Origin: Methanoculleus sp.
GTDB lineage: Archaea; Halobacteriota; Methanomicrobia; Methanomicrobiales; Methanoculleaceae
DNA: 10,092 bases
Assembly: GCA_023230425.1 (NCBI GenBank)
Contig: JALNXI010000065.1
Location: forward strand, 1-10,092
Direction: 5' to 3'
Shown here: piece by piece, positions 1-7,032 of the stretch
Numbering within the stretch: position 1 is the first letter of the stretch
How the letters are laid out: each line of letters opens with the position of its first letter
Program-made: the position numbers and the translations under genes
Notes under the pieces: generated by a model
The model's database searches: none
Told to the model about the DNA's origin: nothing
Seen by the model: the letters and a program-made list of their open reading frames with translations, nothing else

Positions 1-1042
1 AGTGCTCGCGCTCCTCCTCTTTCAAGTGTTTAGGCACGACGATGCGGACCCGCACCAGCATATCCCCGGGCTTCGTCTGCCACCGCACGCCCTCGCCCGG
101 TATCTTCAGCCCGGTGTTGTACTGCACGCCGGCCGGGATATCGAGGATGACAGTGCGCCCGTCGATCGTCTTGACCTCGACCTCGGAGCCCAGCGTCGCC
201 TGGGCAGGAGTGATATCGACGGTCGTCTCCAGGTCGTCGCCTCGCCGGGTGAACGTCCTGTGCGGTGTGACGGTGATCTCGATATAGAGATCCCCGCCCG
301 GCGCACCGTACTCCCCGGCGTCGCCGTAGCCCTCCATCCGGAGGCGCATGCCCGTATCCACGCCCGGCGGGATCCGGACCTTCACGGTCTGCCGGCCACG
401 CCGGTGCCCGCTGCCGCCGCAGGCCTTGCACCGGGACTCGGGTATCTTCCCCCGTCCGCCGCAGGCGGTGCAGGTGCTCATCCGGACGAAACTCCCGAAG
501 ATCGACTGGCTCATCTGCCGCATCTGGCCGCTGCCGCCGCAGGTCGTGCAGGTGGTGAACTTCTTCGTCTCGCTCCCCGAACCGTCGCATGCAGGACAGG
601 GTTCGATATGGTCGAGGCCGACCTCTTTCTCGGTCCCGAACGCCGCCTCCTCAAGCGTCACCCGCATCTTCATCAGGAGGTCGGCTCCGGGGCGCGGACC
701 GGAACTCTGCCTACCCCCGCCACCGAAGAAGGTGTCGAATATATCCCCGAACCCGGAGAAATCCGCGCTGAACCCGCCGGAGTATCCTCCGCCGCCGGAG
801 TACGAACCCCGGGACGCATTACTGTAGGCGTCATGCCCCATCCGGTCGTACTGGGCGCGTTTCTCTGAGTCGGAGAGGACGCCGTAGGCCTCATTGATGC
901 TCTTGAACCTCTCCTCGGCCCCCTCCTCCTTACAGACGTCGGGGTGGTATTTTCGTGCCAGGTCCCGGTAGGCTTTCCTGATCTCCTTGTCGTCGGCGTC
1001 ACGCGAGACGCCGAGGGTATCATAGTAGCTGTCCGGACCCAT
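1..1042 (-). CDS. dnaJ: Chaperone protein DnaJ (Hsp40), C-terminus cut off by window edge
   Basis: Co-chaperone that delivers unfolded clients to DnaK in the cytosol and stimulates its ATPase. The 347 visible residues hold all type I DnaJ parts in order. The J domain covers about 5-70, with the HPD motif at residues 33-35. A Gly/Phe-rich linker follows at about 75-115. The zinc region spans about 149-212, with four CxxCxGxG-type repeats: CPACDGSG, CTTCGGSG, CTACGGRG and CKACGGSG. The C-terminal substrate-binding beta domains follow. DnaJ proteins are usually about 370-380 residues, so roughly the last 30 are missing off the left edge. The ATG at 1042-1040 is preceded by GAGGT (complement of 1045-1049), which overlaps the dnaK stop codon. 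dnaJ is therefore probably translationally coupled to dnaK and is the third gene of the grpE-dnaK-dnaJ operon. No frameshift or missing key residue is seen. Confidence 0.97.
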   Translation of the reverse strand, partial: MGPDSYYDTLGVSRDADDKEIRKAYRDLARKYHPDVCKEEGAEERFKSINEAYGVLSDSEKRAQYDRMGHDAYSNASRGSYSGGGGYSGGFSADFSGFGDIFDTFFGGGGRQSSGPRPGADLLMKMRVTLEEAAFGTEKEVGLDHIEPCPACDGSGSETKKFTTCTTCGGSGQMRQMSQSIFGSFVRMSTCTACGGRGKIPESRCKACGGSGHRRGRQTVKVRIPPGVDTGMRLRMEGYGDAGEYGAPGGDLYIEITVTPHRTFTRRGDDLETTVDITPAQATLGSEVEVKTIDGRTVILDIPAGVQYNTGLKIPGEGVRWQTKPGDMLVRVRIVVPKHLKEEEREH

Positions 1043-1047
1043 TGACC

Positions 1048-2871
1048 TCACTCTTTGACTTCGTAATCAGCATCAACGACGGTATCATCCTTCTTTGCGG
1101 CACCTTCCGCCTGCTGCTGCTGGGCGGCCTGCGCCTGCTGGTACATCTTCGTCGTGACCGCATATACCGCTTCGGTCAGGGCGTCCATCTTCTGTTTGAT
1201 AGCATCAAGATCGTCGCCTTCGAGCGCCTTCTTGAGGTCGGCGATCGCGCCCTCGATCTTCTCCCGCTCCGCGGCATCGATCGAGTCCTTTGCATCCTTG
1301 AGGGCCCGCTCGGCGGTGAAGACGGCGGTATCGGCGGTGTTCCGGAGGTCGATCTCCTCCCGCTTCTTCTGGTCCTCCGCCTCGAACTTCTTTGCGTCGT
1401 TCATCATCCGCTGGATCTCGGCCTCCGAGGGGCGGGAGTCCTGCGGCTTGATGGTGATCGACTGTTCGTTCCCCGTGCCGAGGTCCTTCGCCGAGACGTG
1501 GACGATACCGTTTGCATCGATATCGAAGGTGACCTCGATCTGCGGGATCCCGCGGGGTGCGGGCGGTATCCCGGTGAGCTGGAACCGGCCCAGGGTGAAG
1601 TTGTCCTTGGCGAGCGCCCGCTCGCCCTGCATCACGTGGATCTCGACCGATGTCTGGCCGTCGGCGGCGGTCGAGAAGATCTGGCTCTTCCGCGTCGGGA
1701 TGGTAGTGTTGCGCTCGATCAGCTTCGTCGCGATACCCCCGAGCGTCTCGATGCCGAGCGAGAGCGGGGTCACGTCCAGGAGCAGAACGTCTTTCGTCTC
1801 GCCCGTGAGCACGCCGGCCTGGATGGCTGCGCCGAGGGCGACGCACTCGTCGGGGTTGATGCCCTTGTCGGGCTCCTTCTTGAGGACCTTCTTCACGGTC
1901 TCCTGCACGAGCGGCACCCGGGTCGACCCACCGACGAGGAGGACGTGGTCGATATCATCGGCGCCCAGTTTGGCGTCAGCGAGCGCCTGCTTCACCGGCC
2001 CGAGGGTCGAGTCGACGAGGTCGGCAATGAGCTGCTCGAACTTCGCACGGGTGAGGTCGAAGTCCAGGAACTTGGGGCCGCTCTCCGTCGTGGTTATGTA
2101 GGGGAGGTTGATGTTGGTCTTCTGGACGGTGGAGAGCTCGATCTTTGCGTTCTCGGCCGCATCCCGCAGCCGCTGCATGGCAACCGGGTCCTTCCTGAGA
2201 TCAGCACCCTCCTTCTTCCGGAACTCATCGATCAGGTAATCGACGACCAGTTTGTCGAAGTCGTCGCCGCCAAGGCGGTTGTTGCCGGCTGTCGACTTGA
2301 CCTCAAAGACGCCGTCGCCGAGCTGGAGGATGGAGACATCGAACGTGCCGCCGCCGAGGTCGTAGACGAGTACCGTGGCCTCGCCTTCCCTGTCGATGCC
2401 GTAGGCGAGCGCGCTCGCGGTCGGTTCGTTGATGATCCGGAGTACCTCGAGGCCGGCGACGGCCCCGGCGTCCTTCGTCGCCTGCCTTTGAGCGTCGTTG
2501 AAATAGGCGGGCACCGTGATGACGGCTTTTGCGATCTTCTCGCCCAGGTACTCCTCCGCGTCCAGTTTCATCTTCTGGAGGATCATCGCAGAGATCTCCT
2601 GCGGCGTGTAATTCTTGCCTTCGATGGTGATCTTCTCGCTCGTGCCCATCTTCCGCTTGATCGACTGGATGGTGCGGTTCGGGTTCGTGACCGCCTGCCG
2701 TTTCGCGACGGTGCCGACCAGCCGCTCGCCTTCTTTGGTGAACGCTACGACGGACGGGGTGGTCCTGCCGCCTTCGGCGTTGGCGATGACCGTCGCCCGC
2801 CCGCCTTCCATGATTGCCATGCACGAGTTGGTCGTTCCAAGATCGATACCAAGAACTTTTTCTGAAACCAT
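1048..2871 (-). CDS. dnaK: Chaperone protein DnaK (Hsp70)
   Basis: ATP-dependent Hsp70 chaperone of 607 residues that works with DnaJ and GrpE in protein folding and stress protection. The N-terminal ATPase domain has the phosphate-1 motif GIDLGTTNS (about residues 8-16), VPAYFNDAQRQATKDAG, the phosphate-2 motif DLGGGTFDVS and the adenosine motif VLLVGGSTRVP. It is followed by the DVTPLSLG linker, the beta substrate-binding domain (TTIPT, GERALAKDN, FDIDANGIVHVSAKD), and a helical lid with a Gln-rich stretch ending in DADYEVKE. An in-frame extension to 2904 (11 extra residues) is rejected because the ATG at 2871 has a strong GGAGG (complement of 2881-2885) and matches the usual N-terminus. 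That GGAGG sits inside the last codons of grpE. After IKRKMGTS the protein lacks the roughly 23-residue insertion found in the ATPase domain of E. coli DnaK, so it resembles the Gram-positive and archaeal type. Archaeal hsp70 genes are generally regarded as acquired from bacteria. Confidence 0.98.
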   Translation of the reverse strand: MVSEKVLGIDLGTTNSCMAIMEGGRATVIANAEGGRTTPSVVAFTKEGERLVGTVAKRQAVTNPNRTIQSIKRKMGTSEKITIEGKNYTPQEISAMILQKMKLDAEEYLGEKIAKAVITVPAYFNDAQRQATKDAGAVAGLEVLRIINEPTASALAYGIDREGEATVLVYDLGGGTFDVSILQLGDGVFEVKSTAGNNRLGGDDFDKLVVDYLIDEFRKKEGADLRKDPVAMQRLRDAAENAKIELSTVQKTNINLPYITTTESGPKFLDFDLTRAKFEQLIADLVDSTLGPVKQALADAKLGADDIDHVLLVGGSTRVPLVQETVKKVLKKEPDKGINPDECVALGAAIQAGVLTGETKDVLLLDVTPLSLGIETLGGIATKLIERNTTIPTRKSQIFSTAADGQTSVEIHVMQGERALAKDNFTLGRFQLTGIPPAPRGIPQIEVTFDIDANGIVHVSAKDLGTGNEQSITIKPQDSRPSEAEIQRMMNDAKKFEAEDQKKREEIDLRNTADTAVFTAERALKDAKDSIDAAEREKIEGAIADLKKALEGDDLDAIKQKMDALTEAVYAVTTKMYQQAQAAQQQQAEGAAKKDDTVVDADYEVKE

Positions 2872-2875
2872 TGCT

Positions 2876-3385
2876 TTATTCCTCCTTTCCTTTAGATACC
2901 ACAACTTTTGAGCATCTGATGACTTTATCCTGCATACAGTATCCGCGAATGACCTCGTCGATCACGGTGCCCTCCTCAGCGGCCGAAGGAACGCAGGCGA
3001 TCGCCTCGTGCCGTTCGGGATCGAAAGGAAGGTTCCGGCATTCGATGGGTCGGATGCCGTGCCGCTCAAGGATGGCCGCAAAGAGTTTCCTGATCTGCTC
3101 CATCCCTTCCCTGAGGCCTGCACCGTCGGCTTTTTCCGCCCGCTCGAAGTTATCCACGACGTCGAGCAACTCCACCGCGAAATCCTCGATGGCGAATGTT
3201 GTACGGGTATCGAGTTCCCGGGCCATCCTTCTGCGGTAGTTGTCGAAATCCGCTGCAAGACGGAGATAACGACGGTTAAGGTCGTCATATGCCATCTGCA
3301 GATCTTCAAGCGCCGGGGATGCTGCATCCGCCTCTTTCGCGAGATTCGGGGACTTCTCGTTTGGTTCGGATGTATCCTCCTTCAT
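2876..3385 (-). CDS. grpE: Nucleotide exchange factor GrpE
   Basis: GrpE (169 residues) drives ADP release from DnaK so the chaperone cycle can restart. It acts as a dimer. The sequence shows an acidic, low-complexity N-terminus (about 1-25) and a long coiled-coil helix (about 27-75) with the family pattern NRRYLRLAADFDNYRRRMARE. A four-helix region follows at about 80-115. The C-terminal beta-wing contains LPFDPERHEAIACVPS and ends with a GY-MQDKVIR-SKVVVSK pattern typical of GrpE. The length is within the normal range (about 160-200). The stop codon lies four bases before the dnaK ATG, and the final codons double as the dnaK ribosome binding site. The ATG at 3385 is preceded by a weaker AGGTAGG-like site. 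It is the first gene of the heat-shock operon, with a promoter near 3447-3458 on the complementary strand. Confidence 0.96.
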   Translation of the reverse strand: MKEDTSEPNEKSPNLAKEADAASPALEDLQMAYDDLNRRYLRLAADFDNYRRRMARELDTRTTFAIEDFAVELLDVVDNFERAEKADGAGLREGMEQIRKLFAAILERHGIRPIECRNLPFDPERHEAIACVPSAAEEGTVIDEVIRGYCMQDKVIRCSKVVVSKGKEE

Positions 3386-3446
3386 ACGCCTACCTGCTTC
3401 AAAATGATGTTACCATACTGGTTTGATTATTTATTGTAATGGGGTT

Positions 3447-3458
3447 CTATATATCTTT
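3447..3458 (-). promoter_or_regulatory. TATA-box promoter of the grpE-dnaK-dnaJ operon
   Basis: On the minus strand this reads AAAGATATATAG, a good archaeal TATA box. Transcription would start about 25 bases downstream, near 3425, leaving a leader of about 40 bases before the grpE ATG. A second AT-rich stretch closer to the gene (complement of 3424-3434, AATAAATAATC) is a weaker alternative. No CIRCE-type inverted repeat (TTAGCACTC-N9-GAGTGCTAA) is present, so the bacterial HrcA control does not appear to have come with the genes. Position inferred from spacing only. Confidence 0.6.
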
Positions 3459-3662
3459 AACTGATGCTGCAGGCATTCGGCCCCTATAGCGAGTCATTTT
3501 CTTAATTGGAGACTCATTCACCAATATTCTTCCCCCGATATGTGGATCCGCGGGAGAAACTCCGCCTTTTTCGCCGGGGGTGCCGGTGATATCCGCAACA
3601 CCCGGACACCTGTTTCCCGGGGCCTGGCGGGATGAACTATGGCCGGTTTCGCGGGCAGCGCC

Positions 3663-3672
3663 AAATATATAT
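3663..3672 (+). promoter_or_regulatory. TATA-box promoter of purH
   Basis: The sequence AAATATATAT is a strong archaeal TATA box. Its centre is about 30 bases before the purH ATG at 3698. With the usual 25-27 base spacing, transcription would start at about 3693-3695. The mRNA would then be leaderless or have only a few leader bases. That agrees with the lack of any Shine-Dalgarno sequence just before the ATG. Confidence 0.7.
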
Positions 3673-3697
3673 CTCTCTATCTCGCTCACATGTATCC

Positions 3698-5182
3698 ATG
3701 AAGTGGGCACTGCTGTCTGTCTGGGATAAAGCAGGCATCGTCGATCTTGCAAAGGTGCTTGTCGAGCACGATTACCGGCTCCTGAGCTCCGGCGGCACGG
3801 GGGCTCTGCTGCAGCAGGCGGGAGTTCCGTATACCGATGTTGCCACCTACACCGGCTTTCCCGAGATGATGCACGGGCGGGTAAAGACCCTCCACCCGAA
3901 GGTGCACGGGGGCATCCTCGGGCGCCGCGGCATCGACGATGCCGTGATGCAGGAGCACGGCATCGAGCCGATCGACCTTGTGGTGGTGAACCTCTACCCC
4001 TTCGAGGCGATGAGCGACGCGGGGCTCTCCCTCGATGAGATCATTGAGTATATCGATATCGGCGGCCCGGCGATGGTGCGGGCGGCGGCAAAGAACCACA
4101 AGTTCGTTGCGGTCGTGGTGGAGAGCGCCGACTACGGGATGGTGGCGGATGCGGTTCGGCGGGGCGGGTTCTCGCCCGAAGAGCGGCTGAACCTCGCCGC
4201 AAAAGCGTTCGCCCGGACGGCGGCCTATGACGGCGCGATCACGAACTACTTAACCGGCATCGACCGGCCGTTCCCGGAAGTCCTCAACGTCCAGTTCCGG
4301 AACGGGAGGGCGCTCCGGTACGGTGAGAACCCGCACCAGGCGGCGGCGGTCTACGGGGATTCCGGCATCGCCGGAGAGCAGCCGCTCCAGGGCAAGCAGA
4401 TGTCCTACAACAACTACCTCGACGTCCACGCCGCGGTCGGCCTGCTCCGGGAGTTTGACGACTGTGCCGTGGTCATCGTCAAGCATAACAACCCCTGCGG
4501 CGTGGCGACGGGGGACGGGCTCCTTGAGACCTACATCGCCGCCCGGGAGGTCGACCCGGTCTCGGCCTACGGCTCGATCGTCGCGATGAACCGCGAGGTG
4601 ACGGCGGATGTCGCCCGGGAACTCGCCGGGACGTTTGTGGAAGTTGTAGTCGCGCCGTCTTACGCCCCGGAGGCGCTCGAGATCATGAAGGTCAAGGAGA
4701 ACATGCGGGTGCTCCGGCTCCCGGAGCCGGTCGTGCAGGACGAGATCCGGAGCATCGACGGCGGCGTCCTGGTCCAGCGGGCTGCACCTTACCGCGAGGA
4801 CTGGAAGGTCGTGAGCGAGCGGGAGCCCGACGCCCACGAGATGCGGGCGATGAAACTCGCCTTGAAGGTCTGCCGGCACACGAAGAGCAACGCCATCATA
4901 TTTGCCGACGAGAAAGCGGTCATCGGTATCGGCGCCGGGCAGATGAACCGGGTCGAGTCCGCGGAGATCGCGGTCAAAAAGGCTCGAAAACCTCTTGCCG
5001 GTTCGGCGGTCGCCTCGGACGCTTTCCTGCCGTTCCCCGACACCCTTGAGGTCGCGGCGGCGGCAGGCGCGACGGCGCTCGTCCAGCCGGGCGGCTCCAT
5101 CCGGGACCAGGAGGTCATCGACGCGGCGAACCGGCTCAATATCGCGATGATTTTTACGGGCGTCCGGCACTTCCGGCATTAA
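3698..5182 (+). CDS. purH: Bifunctional AICAR formyltransferase / IMP cyclohydrolase
   Basis: Catalyses the last two steps of purine synthesis: formyl transfer from 10-formyl-tetrahydrofolate to AICAR, then ring closure of FAICAR to IMP. The 494 residues are close to the bacterial length (about 510-530). The N-terminal cyclohydrolase domain (MGS-like fold, about 1-140) shows YTGFPEMMHGRVKTLHPKVHGG at 51-72, including the conserved K63, then PIDLVVVNLYPFEA and IDIGGPAMVRAAAKNHK. The formyltransferase domain (about 190-494) has LRYGENPHQ, the catalytic KHNNPCG motif with K262 and H263, DPVSAYGSIVAMNREV, KSNAII, GQMNRVESAEIA, LAGSAVASDAFLPFPD and the C-terminal GGSIRDQEVIDAAN...FTGVRHFRH. The ATG at 3698 is preferred over an upstream in-frame ATG at 3632 because the TATA box lies within that extension and family homology begins here. 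One small oddity is SVWDKAG at residues 7-13, where the family usually has SVSDKTG. Monocistronic: its own promoter upstream and an oligo-T tract downstream. Confidence 0.97.
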   Translation: MKWALLSVWDKAGIVDLAKVLVEHDYRLLSSGGTGALLQQAGVPYTDVATYTGFPEMMHGRVKTLHPKVHGGILGRRGIDDAVMQEHGIEPIDLVVVNLYPFEAMSDAGLSLDEIIEYIDIGGPAMVRAAAKNHKFVAVVVESADYGMVADAVRRGGFSPEERLNLAAKAFARTAAYDGAITNYLTGIDRPFPEVLNVQFRNGRALRYGENPHQAAAVYGDSGIAGEQPLQGKQMSYNNYLDVHAAVGLLREFDDCAVVIVKHNNPCGVATGDGLLETYIAAREVDPVSAYGSIVAMNREVTADVARELAGTFVEVVVAPSYAPEALEIMKVKENMRVLRLPEPVVQDEIRSIDGGVLVQRAAPYREDWKVVSEREPDAHEMRAMKLALKVCRHTKSNAIIFADEKAVIGIGAGQMNRVESAEIAVKKARKPLAGSAVASDAFLPFPDTLEVAAAAGATALVQPGGSIRDQEVIDAANRLNIAMIFTGVRHFRH

Positions 5183-5197
5183 ATCACCACAGCCCAC

Positions 5198-5203
5198 TTT
5201 TTT
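5198..5203 (+). terminator. Oligo-T terminator after purH
   Basis: A run of six T residues begins 16 bases after the purH stop codon. Intrinsic termination in archaea depends mainly on such U-tracts, with no hairpin required. It lies just before the promoter of the next gene, which supports separate transcription. Inferred from position only. Confidence 0.5.
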
Positions 5204-5217
5204 CCCGGGTGCCCAAA

Positions 5218-5229
5218 CGGTTATATGCG
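5218..5229 (+). promoter_or_regulatory. TATA-like promoter of DUF4013 paralogue 1
   Basis: CGGTTATATGCG is centred about 41 bases before the ATG at 5265. The predicted start of transcription is near 5250, at the ribosome binding site. The same TATA-to-ATG distance is seen in front of paralogue 2. Confidence 0.5.
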
Positions 5230-5264
5230 TCATCTTCTCTCCACGACTGAAGGTGGTACACTTT

Positions 5265-5957
5265 ATGGACTACGGCAGTCTCATATCCGGGTCGGTTGAA
5301 TACGCGAAAGAGGCCCTCTGGGGCAAATGGGGCCGGTGGGTCCTCCTGGTCGTTCTCTCGCTCATCCAGGTCTTCACTCTCTTCCTGATCCCACTCTACA
5401 ATGGTTACATCGTCCGGGTGCTCTCCGGCCGGAGGCCCGCCCCCAATGTGGAGGGGTGGGGAAGGCTCTTCGTCGACGGGTGGAAGTGGAACATCATCAC
5501 CCTGATCTACGCGATCCCGGTCATCCTGATCCTGGCCTATTTCGGGGGGATTGCAGTTATCTCCGCCATAGCGGCACGAGGGTTGGACAACCCGGACGTA
5601 TGGGCCCCGGCCGTTGCCGCCGCTCTCTCCGGTATCCTGCTTGCGGCGCTCGTTGCGATCATCATATCGTTCGTCTCCCTCTTCGCAGTCGTCCGGTTCG
5701 CCCATACGGGGAGGTTCGGTGAGGCATTCAACTTCGGGGCAATCTTCTCCCACATCGGGAGGATTGGGTGGGGCTCCTGGATCATCGCGGTCATCGTCCT
5801 CGCCCTCATCGGCCTCGTCTATGCGGTCGTGACCGGGCTCATCATGTCGATACCCATCCTCGGCTGGATCATCAACCTCTTCCTCGGGGTGGCGTTCGGC
5901 ATCTTCCACGCCCGCTACCTCGCCGCGGCCTATGAGAGCGCCCCCGCGCCGGGGTAA
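5265..5957 (+). CDS. DUF4013 family integral membrane protein, paralogue 1
   Basis: A 230-residue membrane protein of unknown function, assigned to DUF4013 by its overall pattern. A short N-terminal amphipathic start, MDYGSLISGSVEYAKEALWG, leads into five likely hydrophobic segments at about 24-48, 74-100, 113-138, 166-188 and 192-212. The first cytosolic-type loop carries GYIVRVLSG followed by PAP and WGRLFVDGWK, the most conserved block of the family here. A second conserved block, VRFAHTGRFGEAFNFGAIF, follows segment three. The protein ends in YESAPAPG. No signal peptide, enzyme motif or metal site is seen. The ATG at 5265 is chosen over a GTG at 5253 because GGTGG at 5252-5256 sits eight bases before it and all three paralogues then begin MDY. 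It is first in a tandem array of three, and a partner role with the others is only inference. I am confident it is a membrane protein and fairly confident of the family. Confidence 0.9.
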   Translation: MDYGSLISGSVEYAKEALWGKWGRWVLLVVLSLIQVFTLFLIPLYNGYIVRVLSGRRPAPNVEGWGRLFVDGWKWNIITLIYAIPVILILAYFGGIAVISAIAARGLDNPDVWAPAVAAALSGILLAALVAIIISFVSLFAVVRFAHTGRFGEAFNFGAIFSHIGRIGWGSWIIAVIVLALIGLVYAVVTGLIMSIPILGWIINLFLGVAFGIFHARYLAAAYESAPAPG

Positions 5958-5985
5958 TAACTTCCGGCGGCCCGGACCACCCCTC

Positions 5986-6115
5986 GATGCAGGAAACCCT
6001 GTTCCTCCGCCTGCATCACCACTGGGGGAGGTCCCGGATACCCCGGGCACGGCGCGCACGTCGCCGTTGCCGGGACCCTGAAATTGCATACCACGGCGCT
6101 CCGGATCCTGCCGGA
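5986..6115 (+). repeat. Cluster of three inverted repeats between DUF4013 paralogues 1 and 2
   Basis: Three hairpin-forming repeats occur in 130 bases. The first is GATGCAGG (5986-5993) with CCTGCATC (6010-6017), a perfect 8-base pairing around a 16-base loop. The second is two-part: GGTCCCGG (6030-6037) with CCGGGACC (6070-6077), enclosing ACGGCG (6049-6054) with CGCCGT (6062-6067) around a 7-base loop. The third is short: TCCGG (6100-6104) with CCGGA (6111-6115). They follow the paralogue 1 stop codon where the other genes here have a simple T-tract. They could be a transcript-end structure, a small structured RNA or a processing site. In GC-rich DNA some short repeats arise by chance. Confidence 0.5.
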
Positions 6116-6205
6116 TAGTTCTGTGCACGAATTGGCTGGATTTTACGCAAATAATCACTTTATTTCTGGAAAGGTGTATGGTATGCGCTGGAATGCGACC
6201 AATAC

Positions 6206-6215
6206 GTTTATAACC
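6206..6215 (+). promoter_or_regulatory. TATA-like promoter of DUF4013 paralogue 2
   Basis: GTTTATAACC is centred about 40 bases before the ATG at 6251, the same spacing as in front of paralogue 1. Transcription would begin near 6236, immediately before the AGGTGA ribosome binding site. Confidence 0.55.
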
Positions 6216-6250
6216 CGGTTTCTCACATTTACTCGTAGGTGATACACCTT

Positions 6251-6946
6251 ATGGACTACGGTACTGTTATCTCCAGGGCATTTGAGTATACGAAAGATGC
6301 TCTGGTAGGAAAGTGGATGCAGTGGATCATCCTGGCTGTCCTGTCACTCGTGCAGGCGCTCACGCTCTCCCTGGTCCCGCTCCTCAGCGGCTATGCCGTG
6401 CGGGTGCTCGGCGGGAAGACGCCGGCCCCCGAGATCGATCAGTGGGGCAAGCTCTTCATCGACGGATGGAAGATGAACATCATCATGCTGATCTACATGC
6501 TCCCGGCGATCATCGTCTTCCTGGTACTCGGCGGAATCGGTGCAATCGGCCTCTTCGCAAGCGAAGCGGCCGGCGGCGACCCGGCAGCAGCAGGTGTTGC
6601 AGCACTGAGCCTCCTTGGTGGCTTCCTTCTTGCAGGACTCATCGCGATCATCATGGCGTTCATCGCCCTGTTTGCCGTGCTGCGCTTCGCCCACACGGAC
6701 AGCCTCGGTGAGGCCTTCTACTTCGGCGCGATCCTCGGACACATCGGCAAACTCGGATGGGGGACCTGGATCATCGCGGTCATCGTCCTCCTTGTCGTTG
6801 CGTTCATCTACAGCTTCGTGGTCGGCCTTCTCGTCTCGATACCCTTCCTGGGCTGGATCATCGTCCTCTTCCTCAACGCAGCGTTCGTCGTCTTCTACTC
6901 CCGGTACCTTGCCCAGGTCTACGAAGACACACCCGCTCCTGCATAA
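6251..6946 (+). CDS. DUF4013 family integral membrane protein, paralogue 2
   Basis: A 231-residue membrane protein of unknown function, clearly the closest relative of the preceding gene. Shared blocks are MDYG at the start, WGKLFIDGWKMNII after the first membrane segment, RFAHTDSLGEAFYFGAILGHIG in the centre and GWGTWIIAVIVL leading into segment four. Hydrophobic segments lie at about 25-48, 74-100, 113-140, 166-190 and 192-214. Between segments two and three is a short Ala/Gly-rich loop (ASEAAGGDPAAAG). It ends in YEDTPAPA. The ATG at 6251 has GGTGA at 6238-6242 eight bases upstream, and a GTG at 6239 inside that site is rejected as start. It has its own TATA-like promoter and a following T-tract, so it may be a single-gene transcript. 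Confidence 0.9.
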   Translation: MDYGTVISRAFEYTKDALVGKWMQWIILAVLSLVQALTLSLVPLLSGYAVRVLGGKTPAPEIDQWGKLFIDGWKMNIIMLIYMLPAIIVFLVLGGIGAIGLFASEAAGGDPAAAGVAALSLLGGFLLAGLIAIIMAFIALFAVLRFAHTDSLGEAFYFGAILGHIGKLGWGTWIIAVIVLLVVAFIYSFVVGLLVSIPFLGWIIVLFLNAAFVVFYSRYLAQVYEDTPAPA

Positions 6947-6965
6947 GGCCGGGAGAACCCTTCTC

Positions 6966-6970
6966 TTTTT
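6966..6970 (+). terminator. Oligo-T terminator after DUF4013 paralogue 2
   Basis: A pyrimidine-rich stretch, CCCTTCTCTTTTTCG, ends in five T residues about 20 bases after the stop codon. It resembles the tract after paralogue 3. Position-based inference. Confidence 0.4.
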
Positions 6971-7032
6971 CGCCGTCGCGGCATCGCGCGACACCCGGCA
7001 GGCTCCTCCCCTTTCCGCAAACAAAACAGCGC

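Larger units (their letters stand above)
3386..3697. other. Divergent intergenic region between grpE and purH
   Basis: This is 312 bases with no convincing gene. It holds the grpE TATA box at 3447-3458 (minus strand) and the purH TATA box at 3663-3672 (plus strand). The stretch between the two promoters (about 3480-3655) contains no recognisable repeat, RNA gene or operator. There are only weak inverted repeats: GAGTC at 3491-3495 against GACTC at 3511-3515, and an imperfect GGGTG/CACCC pairing around 3575-3605. A minus-strand reading frame that crosses this region into purH is a shadow. Confidence 0.6.
5958..6250. other. Intergenic region between DUF4013 paralogues 1 and 2
   Basis: This is 293 bases without a convincing gene. 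It contains the inverted-repeat cluster (5986-6115) and then a more AT-rich stretch (about 6115-6180) without a recognisable site. Next come the promoter element at 6206-6215 and the ribosome binding site of paralogue 2. A possible 43-codon frame from 5988 is Arg-rich, lacks a ribosome binding site and looks non-coding. Confidence 0.6.

Noticed and set aside
2..868. A 288-codon plus-strand frame opposite dnaJ
   Set aside because: It is rich in Pro, Arg and Ala with no recognisable motif, and it lies wholly over the clear dnaJ gene.
1042..2865. A 607-codon open frame on the plus strand opposite dnaK
   Set aside because: Long frames antisense to dnaK are a known by-product of its codon bias. 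The translation has no family pattern and dnaK itself is unmistakable.
3632..3697. N-terminal extension of purH to an upstream ATG
   Set aside because: The purH TATA box lies inside it, so the extension would not be transcribed. Family homology starts at the later ATG.
3386..3697. A possible CIRCE or other heat-shock operator upstream of grpE
   Set aside because: No long inverted repeat matching CIRCE is present; only 5-base chance-like pairings are seen.
5988..6119. A 43-codon frame starting ATG CAG GAA in the gap between paralogues 1 and 2
   Set aside because: It has no ribosome binding site, an Arg-rich chance-like composition, and overlaps the inverted repeats.
5184..6158. A 324-codon minus-strand frame opposite DUF4013 paralogue 1 and the intergenic region
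   Set aside because: The product is a low-complexity Asp/Glu/Gly/Pro-rich chain, the mirror of hydrophobic codons on the other strand. Similar mirror frames occur opposite paralogues 2 and 3.
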